The position numbers and the translations under genes are program-made. Shown here in pieces: positions 55,277-64,000 of a stretch of 64,000 bases of DNA. This DNA is from CAJWOS01 sp964502005 (GTDB taxonomy: Bacteria > Myxococcota_A > UBA796 > UBA2385). Below the pieces are notes generated by a model. That model did no database searches and had not been told where the DNA came from. It was given only the letters and a program-made list of their open reading frames with translations. Position 1 is the stretch's first letter. Each line of letters starts with the position of its first letter. The DNA is taken from NCBI GenBank assembly GCA_964502005.1, contig CAZCUX010000020.1, positions 62,001 through 126,000 on the forward strand, read 5' to 3'.

Positions 55277-56962
55277 GTGAAGCGGATTTTGTCTCACCCC
55301 GCGCTCGCTCCGTTTGTCTACGGTGCATTCGCCGTTTGGCAATTGTGGCCGGCTATCGCCGATTTTGGGGGCACTGTCCCTGGAACGGCCCACTCCGACT
55401 TGTGGAATTCGTTGTGGTCCTTTTGGTTGGCCGCGCAATCGCTTCCCCAGGGCCTTCCGCCTTGGCAGGTGCCGCTTCTCGACCATCCGACCGGGGGATC
55501 GCTGATGGTCGCCGACATTCCGGGCGCGGTGCTGCTCGCGGGCCCGGTGCGTTGGTGGGGGGTGACCGAAGCCTATTCGCTGCTCGTGGTGGGGCGAATG
55601 GTGGCGGTTGCTTGGAGCACACATCTGTTGGCCCGAGAGCTGTGCGGACCAAAAGTGCTTTGGTCACCGTATGTTGCGGGCGTTGCCGCGCTCACCGCGC
55701 CCGTCCTCGTGTCGGGGATTCACAACGGCACGTCGGAGGCTTTTGCGCTCGCGCCGGCAGTGATGGCGACATGGTTGGTCGCGCGCGCGGTGCGGGCGCC
55801 GGGGTGGGGGGCGTGGGCCTTGGCGGGCGTTGGCTTGACGCTCGCGACCGCCGCCAGCGGGTATTCGGCGGTGGTCGCGTTTTTGTATGCGGGCGCGGTG
55901 GCCGTGTTTTCGCAGTCTTCGGCGCCGCTGTGGAAGCGGGTCATGCCCGTGCTCGCTGGCCTGCCGGGCGCCATCGCCGTTTCGGCGTGGGTCGTGCGCG
56001 GAGCGACGGCGCCGGGAAACCTCGTGGGTATCAAGCATCCCGCCGAGCTGGCCGGCGTGCGGCGCGGCTCCGGCCCAGCCGACATTTGGGCTTACGTCCG
56101 CGGCTTTGACTATCGCAGCCCTGATTTTCGACAGATATCCAGATATGGAGAGGACTTTGTCCATTGTCCTTATTTGGGATGGAGTTTGTTGGCGCTGACC
56201 GTATGGGGGCTCCGAACCGCCGAAGACCGGCGCGCGATGCGGCCGTATTGGATTGCCGGCCTCGTGGGCGCCGTCTTGAGCTTGGGTCCGGTCTTGGTTC
56301 ACAACGGCCATGCGTGGATTTTTTGGGACGAGCGTGTGGTGCCTCTGCCGTACCTCTTGCTCGAACGTTTGCCAGGAACCTCCTCGCTGTCGTTGTTGTG
56401 GAGACTGTCTCACGCGCCCGCGCTGCTTGTGGCCCTCGGTGCCGCGTGGGCCTTGCGCCGGCAAAAGGCCGCATGGGCGCTCGTGGCGGCGCTGGTCGTT
56501 GCGGCCGAGGCGCGCTTCGTGGCTCCCACAGCCGACTTGCCAGCGTTTACCGAAACACGGGTTCACGCGGCGATCGAAGACTTGGCAGACCTTCCGGCAG
56601 GCGCGGTCATCCATCATCCGGTCGCGGGGGGCCAGCCGTATTTGTATGGGCAAACCGTACACCAGCACGCGATTGCGGGCACGCTCAACTTCCCAAACAA
56701 TGGTGCTGGACGCGCGCTGTGGGAGGAGCTTCGGCGAACGGTAGGGACCCCGCCCGACATCGCGCGAAAGCGGGTGCGCACCAAAGCACAACAGCTCGGA
56801 ATTCGCTATTTGCTCATTCACCAGGTCACCGACGCGCGTCCAGATATGGCCGATGAAGCGGCAGAGTGGGCGTTGGCGCTGTTTCCGCCCGCGGCCAGCG
56901 ACGGGCCCCGCGCGACGACCGGTCCCCATTCTGTCCCCGTTTTTCTGGTGTCCTTCTATTGA
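55277..56962 (+). CDS. Integral membrane protein, glycosyltransferase-like
   Basis: A 561-residue protein with about ten transmembrane helices (residues ~10-410), then a ~150-residue soluble end (LPAGAVIHHPVAGGQPYLYGQ, RKRVRTKAQQLGIRYLLIHQ). The opening helix followed by DLWNSLWSFWLAAQ in the first loop is the layout of polyprenyl-phosphate-sugar (GT-C-type) transferases, which use an acidic residue in the first extracytoplasmic loop; I cannot confirm the catalytic motif. GTG 55277 with GGAAG five bases upstream is the start. The next two genes suggest glycan assembly. Confidence 0.6.
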   Translation: MKRILSHPALAPFVYGAFAVWQLWPAIADFGGTVPGTAHSDLWNSLWSFWLAAQSLPQGLPPWQVPLLDHPTGGSLMVADIPGAVLLAGPVRWWGVTEAYSLLVVGRMVAVAWSTHLLARELCGPKVLWSPYVAGVAALTAPVLVSGIHNGTSEAFALAPAVMATWLVARAVRAPGWGAWALAGVGLTLATAASGYSAVVAFLYAGAVAVFSQSSAPLWKRVMPVLAGLPGAIAVSAWVVRGATAPGNLVGIKHPAELAGVRRGSGPADIWAYVRGFDYRSPDFRQISRYGEDFVHCPYLGWSLLALTVWGLRTAEDRRAMRPYWIAGLVGAVLSLGPVLVHNGHAWIFWDERVVPLPYLLLERLPGTSSLSLLWRLSHAPALLVALGAAWALRRQKAAWALVAALVVAAEARFVAPTADLPAFTETRVHAAIEDLADLPAGAVIHHPVAGGQPYLYGQTVHQHAIAGTLNFPNNGAGRALWEELRRTVGTPPDIARKRVRTKAQQLGIRYLLIHQVTDARPDMADEAAEWALALFPPAASDGPRATTGPHSVPVFLVSFY

Positions 56963-57199
56963 AGCGTCCGCACGGCGTTGCCGTCTCTGCTGGCGGTCAC
57001 GTTTGCGAGGACGGTTGGGCGCCAACGGGATAGTTCGATTCGCGCGGGGAGCCCGTCCCCGCGGCCCCGGCGCAATCGTCGGTGGCATCCATTGTCCCTT
57101 TTGATTGACCCTCGGGTGGCCACATGTAGGAGCCATCCGATTCGGAGACGGCCTGTGGGTGCTCTGGTTCGACAAGACCTTGGTGCGGTGGGTGGGCGA

Positions 57200-58405
57200 A
57201 TGCCCGGCGCGGCGCCGTTGGAGGGCCTCGAAGGGCCAGCGGGCGGCCTTCCGTTTTTGGGCTTGTCCCTCGACGAGCGGCAGCAGCGCGCGTTTTTGGA
57301 GGCGGGGTTAGATTTCGTCGCAGACGGTCCTTGGCCTGAAGACCGATGGCGGGTGCTTGTACGCGCAGATGTCGCCGTCAGTCGAGGTGCCATCGAGCGC
57401 TTTTTGGTGGCTGCGCGTGCTGCCGGTCGGGATGCGCGCTGGCAAGCTTCGGGTCGCGTGGGCAATTTGGCCGACGAAGTGGGGCTTGGCATCGACGGCT
57501 TGCCATGGCTGGTCGCGCTCGCGCCGGGTGGCGAGGTGTCCACGGAGCGCTTGGTGGCCACAGAAGTCTTAGAAGTGACGGTGGACGAGCGATTGGTCGA
57601 GTTTCCGTTGCCGCCGGGTCAGTTCGCCGCGGATATTCTCGAGCTTCCCCTCTCGGAGTCCATGGTTTTGCCGTGTGGGCACTGGTCGCAGTTGCTTTGG
57701 GCAAACCTGCTCGGTCTCGGTCCATTCCTCTACCGGCAGCTCGGTGGGCGCAATGTCGTCGAGATGGGCATTCGTTTGGTCGGTGCCCTCGCGCGTACGC
57801 GCTCGACGGACCCTGCGCGGGTCATGGCGTCTTATGTGCGGGTGGGAGAGAAGTGTTCCGTGCATCCGTCGGCGGTCGTAGAATCGAGCTGGCTGGCCGA
57901 TGGCGTCGAGATTGGCGCCAACGCGGTCGTGCGCGGGTGTGTGCTCGGCGAAGGGGCCATCGTGGAGCCCCTCGCGATGGTTGAAGGCACCGTCGTTGCG
58001 CCCCGCGCGCGGGTGCAGCGGCAAGCGATGGTGAAGTATTCGGTGTTGGGAAATGGGTCGTTGGCCGCCGGTGACATGCAGCTGGGCGTGCTCGACCGGG
58101 GCGCGTCCCTCAAGAAGACCGCGGCGCTCCTCGACCAAAGCATCGGCGGCACGGTGCGGGTGCACGCGGGCGGACGTTTGGTCCGGGCACCCTTGGGCCT
58201 CGCAGGGGTCGGGGTGGGCGCGCGCACAGTCGTGGGTGCGAACGTGTTCGTGTCGGCCGGCCGCCACCTCCCGCCGGACCTCGTGGTCGTTCCCGCACGC
58301 GCTTCGGTTCTGCAGTCGATTCCCGCGGATAGCACCGCGGGTGCCTATGAGGTCGTCGACGGCGCCCTGGTTCGCGTCGTGCGCAGCGGAGAGCCCGCGT
58401 GTTGA
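57200..58405 (+). CDS. Left-handed beta-helix (hexapeptide-repeat) protein, nucleotidyltransferase-like
   Basis: A 401-residue protein. The second half consists of hexapeptide repeats (SYVRVGEKCSVHPSAVVES, VEIGANAVVRGCVLGEGAIV and others from about residue 210), the fold of acyl- and sugar-nucleotide transferases such as the GlmU C-terminal part. The N-terminal half lacks an obvious nucleotidyltransferase GxGxR motif. The start is uncertain: the frame is open from 56978, and ATG 57200 is the first plausible codon after a low-quality stretch; GTG 57153 is an alternative. The downstream GT2 gene overlaps by 7 bases. Confidence 0.55.
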   Translation: MPGAAPLEGLEGPAGGLPFLGLSLDERQQRAFLEAGLDFVADGPWPEDRWRVLVRADVAVSRGAIERFLVAARAAGRDARWQASGRVGNLADEVGLGIDGLPWLVALAPGGEVSTERLVATEVLEVTVDERLVEFPLPPGQFAADILELPLSESMVLPCGHWSQLLWANLLGLGPFLYRQLGGRNVVEMGIRLVGALARTRSTDPARVMASYVRVGEKCSVHPSAVVESSWLADGVEIGANAVVRGCVLGEGAIVEPLAMVEGTVVAPRARVQRQAMVKYSVLGNGSLAAGDMQLGVLDRGASLKKTAALLDQSIGGTVRVHAGGRLVRAPLGLAGVGVGARTVVGANVFVSAGRHLPPDLVVVPARASVLQSIPADSTAGAYEVVDGALVRVVRSGEPAC

Positions 58406-59589
58406 CTTGGGGCGACCCTATGGTCGATGGGCTGCTGATGGGCGGCTATCTTGGCCTCATGACCCTCATGTGGGTGGGGTTGTGGTGGGGCGCGCCGCGT
58501 TGGGGAGCTGCCTGGCGCCTGGCCAATCCGGAGGTGGTTCCCACAAGCGGCCCTCGGGTCTCGATTTGTATTCCTGCGCGAAACGAAGCGGAAAACATTC
58601 AGGCGTGCGTGGCGGCAGCATTGGCGCAGACCTGGCCCAGCCTCGAAGTCATCGTCGTGGACGACCGTTCCACCGACAACACCTTGTCGTTGGCGAAGGC
58701 GGCCAGCGCCAGTGACTCCCGTTTGTTTGTGTTCGAAGGGGCTGAGCCCCCCGCCGACTGGGCCGGGAAACCGTGGGCGTGCGCGCGGGCGGCGGCGGAG
58801 TCGGTGGGCGCGGTGCTTGTGTTTGTGGATGCCGATGTGGTGCTGCATCCAAATGCTGTGACAGCGTTGATGGCGGAAATGGACGCCCGCCGCCTCGACT
58901 TGTTCAGCGCGTTCGGGCGTTGGCGCCTCGTGACCTTTTGGGAGCACGTCGTCATTCCTCCTGTGGGTTGGCTCGTGCGCGGCTCCGTCAATCTCGATGC
59001 GGTCAACTCGCCGGGCCAAGAGGACGCATTTGCGAACGGCCAGCTGATTGCGGTGCGGCGCGAAGCCTACGAAGAAATAGACGGCCACGAGGCCGTGCGC
59101 GCCTCCATCTTGGAAGATGTCGCCTTGGCGCGTGCCATCAAGAGGCGCGGGCGCCGCCTTGGCTTGGTCGACGCTCCTTGGCTCTTTGATGTGCGCTTGT
59201 ACCGCAGCCTCTCCGAAATCATGGCCGGCTACAGCAAGAACCTGTTCGAAGGAATGGGACGGCGCTTGACGACGGGGTTGGGCGCGATGCTCTTTATCGG
59301 CGTGGGGACGGTTTTTCCCCTCGCGTTGTTGTGCCTTGGACTCGCGGCGCGCTGGGGCCTTGGCTGGGGCGTTCCCGCCTATGGTTGGCTCGCCTGGACG
59401 GCGGCGATTTGTGGCTTGCAGGTTGCGTTTCGGTGGCGCATCGACCGCCGTGACCATCGCGCGGGCACGTTTGCGTGGTCCCATGTCTTGGGCAACCTAT
59501 TGCTGGTCGCGATTCTGCTGCGTTCGGTGCTGGGCCTCGAAGCAGAGTGGAAAGGCCGCAGGTTCGTCGACGGGCGCCCGGCACCGTGA
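58399..59589 (+). CDS. Family 2 glycosyltransferase, membrane-bound
   Basis: A 396-residue GT2 of the CruC/HpnB-like group. An N-terminal helix (GLLMGGYLGLMTLMWVGLWWG) is followed by SICIPARNEAENI, VIVVDDRSTDNT, PPADWAGKPWACA, the DxD-type FVDADVVLH and the acceptor-side SILEDVALARAIK, then three or so C-terminal membrane helices. Such enzymes add a sugar to a lipid acceptor such as a carotenoid or hopanoid. The GTG start overlaps the preceding gene by 7 bases. The following tRNA array is on the other strand. Confidence 0.82.
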   Translation: MLTWGDPMVDGLLMGGYLGLMTLMWVGLWWGAPRWGAAWRLANPEVVPTSGPRVSICIPARNEAENIQACVAAALAQTWPSLEVIVVDDRSTDNTLSLAKAASASDSRLFVFEGAEPPADWAGKPWACARAAAESVGAVLVFVDADVVLHPNAVTALMAEMDARRLDLFSAFGRWRLVTFWEHVVIPPVGWLVRGSVNLDAVNSPGQEDAFANGQLIAVRREAYEEIDGHEAVRASILEDVALARAIKRRGRRLGLVDAPWLFDVRLYRSLSEIMAGYSKNLFEGMGRRLTTGLGAMLFIGVGTVFPLALLCLGLAARWGLGWGVPAYGWLAWTAAICGLQVAFRWRIDRRDHRAGTFAWSHVLGNLLLVAILLRSVLGLEAEWKGRRFVDGRPAP

Positions 59590-59639
59590 GAGCATCGGTG
59601 GGAGAGACGGCGGGAGCGGAACATGAGGCTTCGAAAGCA

Positions 59640-59670
59640 AAACACCCCCGGTAAAAACCGAGGGTGTTTG
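59640..59670 (-). terminator. Rho-independent-type terminator of the tRNA array
   Basis: On the minus strand AAACACCCTCGGT pairs with ACCGGGGGTGTTT around a TTTT loop, directly 3' of the last tRNA-Gly and followed by a short T-containing run. It also overlaps the region after the GT2 stop. Confidence 0.7.
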
Positions 59671-59673
59671 AAG

Positions 59674-59746
59674 AGCGGGAGACGGGATTCGAACCCGCGA
59701 CATCCAGCATGGCAAGCTGGTGCTCTACCAGCTGAGCTACTCCCGC
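59674..59746 (-). tRNA. tRNA-Gly(GCC)
   Basis: Cloverleaf on the minus strand: acceptor GCGGGAG paired with the 3' CTCCCGC, D-arm with AGCTCAGCTGGTAGAGC, anticodon stem CCAGC/GCTGG around loop TTGCCAT (anticodon GCC), and T-arm with GGTTCGAATCCC. Discriminator is T; CCA is not encoded. It reads glycine GGC/GGU codons and is the 3'-most of a tandem array. Confidence 0.95.
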
Positions 59747-59846
59747 NNNNNNNNNNNNNNNNNNNNNNNNNNNNNNNNNNNNNNNNNNNNNNNNNNNNNN
59801 NNNNNNNNNNNNNNNNNNNNNNNNNNNNNNNNNNNNNNNNNNNNNN
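59747..59846. other. Assembly gap (100 N)
   Basis: Exactly 100 N inside the tandem tRNA-Gly array, the usual placeholder for a gap of unknown size. The flanks are near-identical tRNA copies, so assembly collapse is the likely cause. Confidence 0.99.
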
Positions 59847-59901
59847 AACCCGCGACATCCAGCATGGCAAGCTGGTGCTCTACCAGCTGAGCTACTCCCG
59901 C
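59847..59901 (-). tRNA. tRNA-Gly(GCC), partial (cut by the assembly gap)
   Basis: The visible 55 bases match the 5' and middle parts of the complete copies, including the GCC anticodon; the 3' T-arm half and acceptor end fall in the N run. A real gene, truncated only by the assembly. Confidence 0.85.
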
Positions 59902-59915
59902 AAGGGACACGGTGG

Positions 59916-59988
59916 AGCGGGAGACGGGATTCGAACCCGCGACATCCAGCATGGCAAGCTGGTGCTCTACCAGCTGAGCTACTCCCGC
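59916..59988 (-). tRNA. tRNA-Gly(GCC)
   Basis: Identical over 72 bases to the copy at 59675-59746, including anticodon GCC, with a T discriminator and no encoded CCA. First gene of the array in transcription order; its promoter must lie just right of 59988. Confidence 0.95.
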
Positions 59989-60668
59989 GTACCACCGTGC
60001 ACTCGTCAGTGTTTGGCCGTTGCCGACCAAAACGCCTGATTGGCGCTCCAACAATGTTGAAGAGCAACTGGCCGGGATGAGGGGCCAGCTTCCCAAACCT
60101 CTTATCTCGTTCCGTTTATTCCGCAAGGTATTTTTTGCGGGAGCGGAGGGAGCCGGTGGACTTGGGGAGAAGTGCCTGGGGAGGCGCGTTCCCGCGTGCG
60201 AAGCAACCGGTGTTGAGAGAGCGTTGCGTTGGGGCACCGCGCTCAGAACACCGGCCCTTTATTGGAGCTTCGGAGAAGTGCAACCCACAAATTGGGACCC
60301 GAAGACAGGGCGGGTGGAGTACCCAATCGTTCCTGCGCTATTTTTGGTGCAGCGGCTCTCCTGTCGAAATTCTCTGGCAGAGAATGGATCGGTGGTTGGA
60401 TTCCGCGCTATGGTGTTTGCGGCTTCACGGATCAGTGCACGCATTTTGCGCCACGCGGACTTCGCGAGCAGAGCACTTCGGTGCGAAAGCTTCAGGTAGG
60501 AATTCGCGGTGAATCGCAGAAAAACGGAGCCCTGTCCCGCCAAATCTCCCAAATTGCGTGACGATCGACGCCCCGCGTGGCATATCCGCATGGTAGCGCG
60601 ACTTCTGTCGCAACGAATCGATGTCCGCCGACCCCCGCCTCCTTCTCGGACTCTCCTGGAGACCGTCG
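59989..60668. other. Intergenic region, no gene seen
   Basis: About 680 bases between the tRNA array and the next lipoprotein gene. Open frames on both strands have no ribosome site or recognisable motif. It holds the tRNA promoter (leftward) and the lipoprotein promoter (rightward), neither of which I can place. Confidence 0.35.
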
Positions 60669-62459
60669 ATGACCCGAACGCAGGCGCTTTTGCTCCTCCT
60701 TCCTTCGCTCCTTTTTTCGGCGTGTGACACCGAAAGTGTGACCAAGGAAGACTCTGCTGTCCCCGCTCAGGTAGACGACGAGTCGCGCCAGCAGGACAAC
60801 GATGGCGACAGTTGGTCCGTAGCAAACGGCGACTGCGACGACTCCAACGACAACGTCTTCCCCGGCGCCGAAGAGCTCTGCAACGGCCTCGACGACAACT
60901 GCAATGGTGTCGCCGACGAAGGCTTTAGCGACACCGACGGCGATGGTCTCGTGGACTGTATGGATCGCGAGACTTGCGACGGCGTTGACAACGACGGCGA
61001 CGGCGAAGTCGACGAAGGCTACCCCGACGACGATGGCGACGGCCGGGCGGACTGTCTCGGTAGCGAAGATGCATGCGATGGCATCGACAACGACGGCGAC
61101 GGCGAAATCGACGAAGACTTCGACTTCGATGGCGACGGCTACACCCAGTGCGGCTCCGACACCACGCCCGCCGACTGTGATGACACCGACGCTTCGGTCT
61201 ATCCGGGTGCCACCGAAGCCGACGGCGACCTCATCGACAACGACTGCGACAGCTTGGTCGATGAAGGGGGATGGGTTGGCGACGAGTTGCTCATCACCGA
61301 AATCATGACCAACCCGGACAACGTCGACGACACCATGGGCGAATGGTTCGAGGTCTTGAACGTGTCGGATCACACCTTGCTGCTCAATGGCTTGGTGCTT
61401 TCCTCTACGGTCGACGGTGACTACCACGTCGTCTCTAGCAAAGACCTCCTCATTGTCGAACCCGGCGAGTTCTTCGTTTTTGCCCGCAGCGACAATCCGT
61501 TCGACAACGGTGCGCTCGTCAACGTCGGCTACGCATACGGCGCAGACATCAGCCTCTCCAACGAAGTCGATGGCTTGGTCATCGAGGCCGATGGCACGCT
61601 GTTGGACCTCGTCGAATGGGACGACGGCGCAACCTTCCCCGATGCTTATGGGGCGTCGATGTCCCTTGACCCCACGTTCTTCGACACCACGATGAACGAT
61701 GTGGGCGACTGGTGGTGTCAGGCCACCCAGCAGTGGGACACCGCGACCGACCGTGGCTCGCCGGGTGCCTCGAATCAGTATTGCTGGCCGTCCGCTGTGC
61801 CCGCGTACTCCGATACGTCGTCCCTCGTTACCTGCGACACCCTCTACCTCGATGGTTCCGCCTCTTCGGACCCCACGGGTATGCCGCTGACCTTCGAGTG
61901 GGAGCTTGCTTCGGCGCCGGCGGGGTCCATCCTGACCACCTCCGACATCGAGGAAACCACCGACGTTAGCCCCGTCTTCGTGCCCGATGTCCCTGGAACC
62001 TACGTCTTCACACTCACCGTCGACAACGGCACCGAGTCGTCTCCTGCGGTTCCGCTGGTGGTGGACATCGCGCTGCGTTCGTACAACACGCCGCCCACTG
62101 CCGATGCGGGCGACGACCAAACGGCCTCGGTGACCGCATCCTGTACGCCCATCGCCTACGGTGCGGGCGGCTACGACTGCGACAGCTGCTCCGATTACGA
62201 CTTCGAGCTCGACGGCACCGGCTCTTCCGACCCCGATGGCGATTGGCTGGCCGATCCCCAGTGGACCATCGTGAGCGGTGTAGCCACCATCGTCGACGAA
62301 GACACCTGGGAGCCCACGGTCACCGTTACGGGGCCCGCCACGGCTTCTTACGGCGTGCCCGACTCCCAGTCCATCGAAGTGGAGTTGAGCATCACCGACT
62401 GTATGGGCGCCACCGACACCGACCTCGTCACGCTGACCTACACCTGCACCGGCGGCTGA
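60669..62459 (+). CDS. Asp-rich repeat lipoprotein with lamin-tail and PKD-like domains
   Basis: A 596-residue surface lipoprotein. Lipobox LFSAC (Cys19). Residues ~35-205 hold MopE-like repeats, some with Cys lost (CDGVDNDGDGEVDE, CDGIDNDGDGEIDE). A lamin-tail-like beta domain follows (LLITEIMTNPDN...GEWFEVLNVSDHTLLLNGL; ~210-370), then two PKD/Ig-like domains (LYLDGSASSDPTGMPLTFEWEL and ELDGTGSSDPDGDWL), the second with a Cys-rich stretch (YDCDSCSDYD). Such proteins probably bind calcium and stick to surfaces. GGAG lies 8 bases before the ATG, and a good terminator follows. Confidence 0.8.
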   Translation: MTRTQALLLLLPSLLFSACDTESVTKEDSAVPAQVDDESRQQDNDGDSWSVANGDCDDSNDNVFPGAEELCNGLDDNCNGVADEGFSDTDGDGLVDCMDRETCDGVDNDGDGEVDEGYPDDDGDGRADCLGSEDACDGIDNDGDGEIDEDFDFDGDGYTQCGSDTTPADCDDTDASVYPGATEADGDLIDNDCDSLVDEGGWVGDELLITEIMTNPDNVDDTMGEWFEVLNVSDHTLLLNGLVLSSTVDGDYHVVSSKDLLIVEPGEFFVFARSDNPFDNGALVNVGYAYGADISLSNEVDGLVIEADGTLLDLVEWDDGATFPDAYGASMSLDPTFFDTTMNDVGDWWCQATQQWDTATDRGSPGASNQYCWPSAVPAYSDTSSLVTCDTLYLDGSASSDPTGMPLTFEWELASAPAGSILTTSDIEETTDVSPVFVPDVPGTYVFTLTVDNGTESSPAVPLVVDIALRSYNTPPTADAGDDQTASVTASCTPIAYGAGGYDCDSCSDYDFELDGTGSSDPDGDWLADPQWTIVSGVATIVDEDTWEPTVTVTGPATASYGVPDSQSIEVELSITDCMGATDTDLVTLTYTCTGG

Positions 62460-62480
62460 TCGCGCTACGGTCTGCGGCAT

Positions 62481-62521
62481 CGCCCCGCGCAACTTCGGTT
62501 GGCGGGGCGGTTTTGTTTTTT
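62481..62521 (+). terminator. Rho-independent terminator
   Basis: CGCCCCGC (62481-62488) pairs with GCGGGGCG (62502-62509) and is followed by GTTTTGTTTTTT. Positioned 21 bases after the lipoprotein stop codon. Confidence 0.85.
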
Positions 62522-62757
62522 GGGGCGCGCGCGGGCTCGTTTGCACAGCGTTGGTTGCCGCTCGCGCGACCGTGATTTGGGACGGCCCGTGGGGTTTTCG
62601 GACATCGCCTCGCCAGAATGCCGTCACGACGGTGTTTCAAAGGGTCGCGCTTCGCTCTACGCGTATCGCGCGTGCGACCGTGCACCACCTGCCCGAAGTG
62701 CGCTGATGGTCGGGGGCGTACCTTTGGCTCCCAAACGACGCCTGAAGCACCATGGGG

Positions 62758-64000
62758 TCATTGGCGAGGGGGTTTGCACACCTTCTGGATTCCCGGCGCC
62801 AAGGGAGGCGGGATGTCGGTTGGCGGGCGCGCGCAAATAGAAGCGAGCACTTGCTGCATCGCGTGAACCGCATCTTCGCCCGCTGTGCTGTTCGCCGCGT
62901 CCGCCGCGCGCGTGATGTGCAGCGCGGCGACTTCGTTGATGGAGTTTTGTCGTAGCAGCGATAGGGGAACCCGCGCGCCGCGCTCACCGATGAGGATGTC
63001 CGCAACGTCGTAATGAACGTCGGTTCCGCGGCCGCGCTCTACTGCGATTGCGAGCTGGTCGAGCACCGTTTTTGCGGCAATGACCCGCCAGGTCCAAGCA
63101 AAGGCCTCGACGGGGGGCCCCCAAGCGGACGCCCGCTGCAAGGTTGCCGTGCGGTCGAGGCTCCGGCAGGGAGTGTCGGTGCAGCGCGTCGAAAAGCGGG
63201 CCGCTGTCAGTGCCACGAGGGCGAGGCCGGTCGACGTTGGGTCACCGGCGTCGGCGGTGAGCGCGCTGGCCGCTTGGTCCAGCAGGACGGGCAGGGGGTC
63301 GGTGCCTTCGGGAAGCGAGAGCTGGGTCGCCCATTCCGCGGCGTCCGAAGCGGCCCGTGCGTGTTCTCCCGGATGGTCGGCTGCGGCGCGGGTGAGCGCG
63401 AGGGCAGTCGCAGCGACCAGTCGGTCTGCGCCCTGGGCGCGGGCGCCTTCGTCATGCAGGTCTTGGGCGCGGGCCACGAGCAAGCGGCCCGTCGGCGCGT
63501 CGCGCAGGCGGTCGAAGGTGCCTGCCGTCATTGCTGCTTCTACGGGCCCCAAGGGAATCTCGGGCCCGTCGAGCCAGCCGAGCAACACGGAACGTTCAAG
63601 GGCGTGCAGGAGGGCGCCCCGGCCGTTTTCGTCCCCCAACCAAGCGAGGGGCGGGCGCACATCACTGGGCCCCGACGATTCGCCCGTCGCCAATGGACCC
63701 AGCCACGCGACCAACGCACGATCTCCTTCGGGCGGAGGGTCGGAAGTGGGCATCGCTTGTTCGAGACGGGCGAGCCGTGCGCCGCGCGCGAGCGCCACCG
63801 CGGGTGTGCCGGGCCAGTGGGCTTCTAGCTCATGCAGCGCCTCGGCGCCGATGTCGGGCGCTAGTACGGCGGTGGACCAAGCCGCAACCGGCCCGCCATC
63901 GGGAGCCGCGAGCCACCACCCCTCGGTATGCGCGTCCGGGCGGCGGACGAGGGGGTCGCCCCACACCAGCTGTGCGACCAAGTCTGTCGCGGTCGTGGGA
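62758..64000 (-). CDS. Hypothetical protein, 5' end beyond the window
   Basis: At least 414 codons of open frame without a stop up to the window edge. The visible part is Ala/Leu-rich and mostly helical, with a pair of close Cys (FSTRCTDTPCRSLD) and a Pro-rich end (RPPTDIPPPLAPGIQKVCKPP). A TTG at 63981 could be an internal start, but the frame continues past it. I do not recognise the family. No membrane helix or signal is seen in the part present. Confidence 0.65.
   Translation of the reverse strand, partial: PTTATDLVAQLVWGDPLVRRPDAHTEGWWLAAPDGGPVAAWSTAVLAPDIGAEALHELEAHWPGTPAVALARGARLARLEQAMPTSDPPPEGDRALVAWLGPLATGESSGPSDVRPPLAWLGDENGRGALLHALERSVLLGWLDGPEIPLGPVEAAMTAGTFDRLRDAPTGRLLVARAQDLHDEGARAQGADRLVAATALALTRAAADHPGEHARAASDAAEWATQLSLPEGTDPLPVLLDQAASALTADAGDPTSTGLALVALTAARFSTRCTDTPCRSLDRTATLQRASAWGPPVEAFAWTWRVIAAKTVLDQLAIAVERGRGTDVHYDVADILIGERGARVPLSLLRQNSINEVAALHITRAADAANSTAGEDAVHAMQQVLASICARPPTDIPPPLAPGIQKVCKPPRQ

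Noticed and set aside
55664..57175. 503-codon reverse-strand frame antisense to the membrane protein
   Set aside because: Composition (Arg, Gly, Pro, Gln) is typical of an antisense frame; the forward protein has clear membrane helices.
59294..60237. Open frames running through the 100-N gap and the tRNA array
   Set aside because: They translate tRNA genes and N bases; not proteins.
60492..62627. 711-codon reverse-strand open frame over the fourth MopE-like gene
   Set aside because: Same codon-bias artefact; the plus strand carries the lipoprotein signal, domains and a terminator.

Overview
This is a high-GC, gene-dense stretch of what looks like a Myxococcota (former delta-proteobacterial) genome, probably a draft or metagenome assembly because it contains one run of exactly 100 N. 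The assignment rests on several signs: very large Hanks-type Ser/Thr kinases fused to ATPase, TPR and sigma-54-activator modules; four lipoproteins with MopE-type 'CDGxDNDCDGxxDE' repeats; a subtilase ending in a MYXO-CTERM-like tail; a YHYH lipoprotein; and many GTG/TTG starts and ATGA/TGATG overlaps. No phage, transposase, IS or CRISPR was seen.

Layout. 0-10 kb: small secreted protein, a 1522-aa kinase/STAND/TPR/GAF/sigma-54 activator with an OmpA-like lipoprotein, a YHYH lipoprotein, a CBS protein and a membrane hybrid histidine kinase. 10-17.4 kb: MopE-like lipoprotein, BNR-like protein, membrane protein, then a TetR regulator plus FAD monooxygenase behind a 13-bp repeat operator. 17.4-18.1 kb: a gene-free interval built of two diverged ~285-bp direct repeats. 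18-23 kb: PHP lipoprotein, a three-gene pterin operon (FolM-like reductase, FolB-cupin fusion, SDR), then a MopE/P-domain lipoprotein, ending in four more copies of the 13-bp repeat. 23-30.7 kb: a hisS-like gene overlapping an oversized histidine ammonia-lyase gene, a J-like protein, and a GMC oxidoreductase with its small subunit. 31-39 kb: second kinase/ATPase fusion with an MBL hydrolase, a stand-alone NFACT-R domain, a myxosortase-type subtilase and an SGNH hydrolase. 39-48.5 kb: MopE/beta-helix lipoprotein, an operon of pterin dehydratase, lipase and acyltransferase, a degenerate STAND/TPR protein, a radical SAM enzyme and a CHAP-LysM hydrolase. 48.6-52.3 kb: the core operon gap-pgk-tpiA-secG. 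52.9-59.6 kb: a COG2509 flavoprotein, a small secreted protein and a glycan-type trio (membrane protein, left-handed beta-helix protein, GT2). 59.6-64 kb: a tandem tRNA-Gly(GCC) array broken by the N gap, a fourth MopE-like lipoprotein with lamin-tail and PKD-like domains, and a gene running off the end.

Themes. Signalling proteins (two kinase fusions, a kinase-less relative, a hybrid kinase) and an extensive cell-surface lipoprotein set surround ordinary housekeeping genes. Pterin chemistry appears twice (folate-type operon at 20-22 kb, pterin-4a-carbinolamine dehydratase at 43.6 kb) and histidine biochemistry once (hisS-hutH). The least explained structures are the ~285-bp duplicated intergenic element and the 13-bp TTGAACRYRTTCA arrays.
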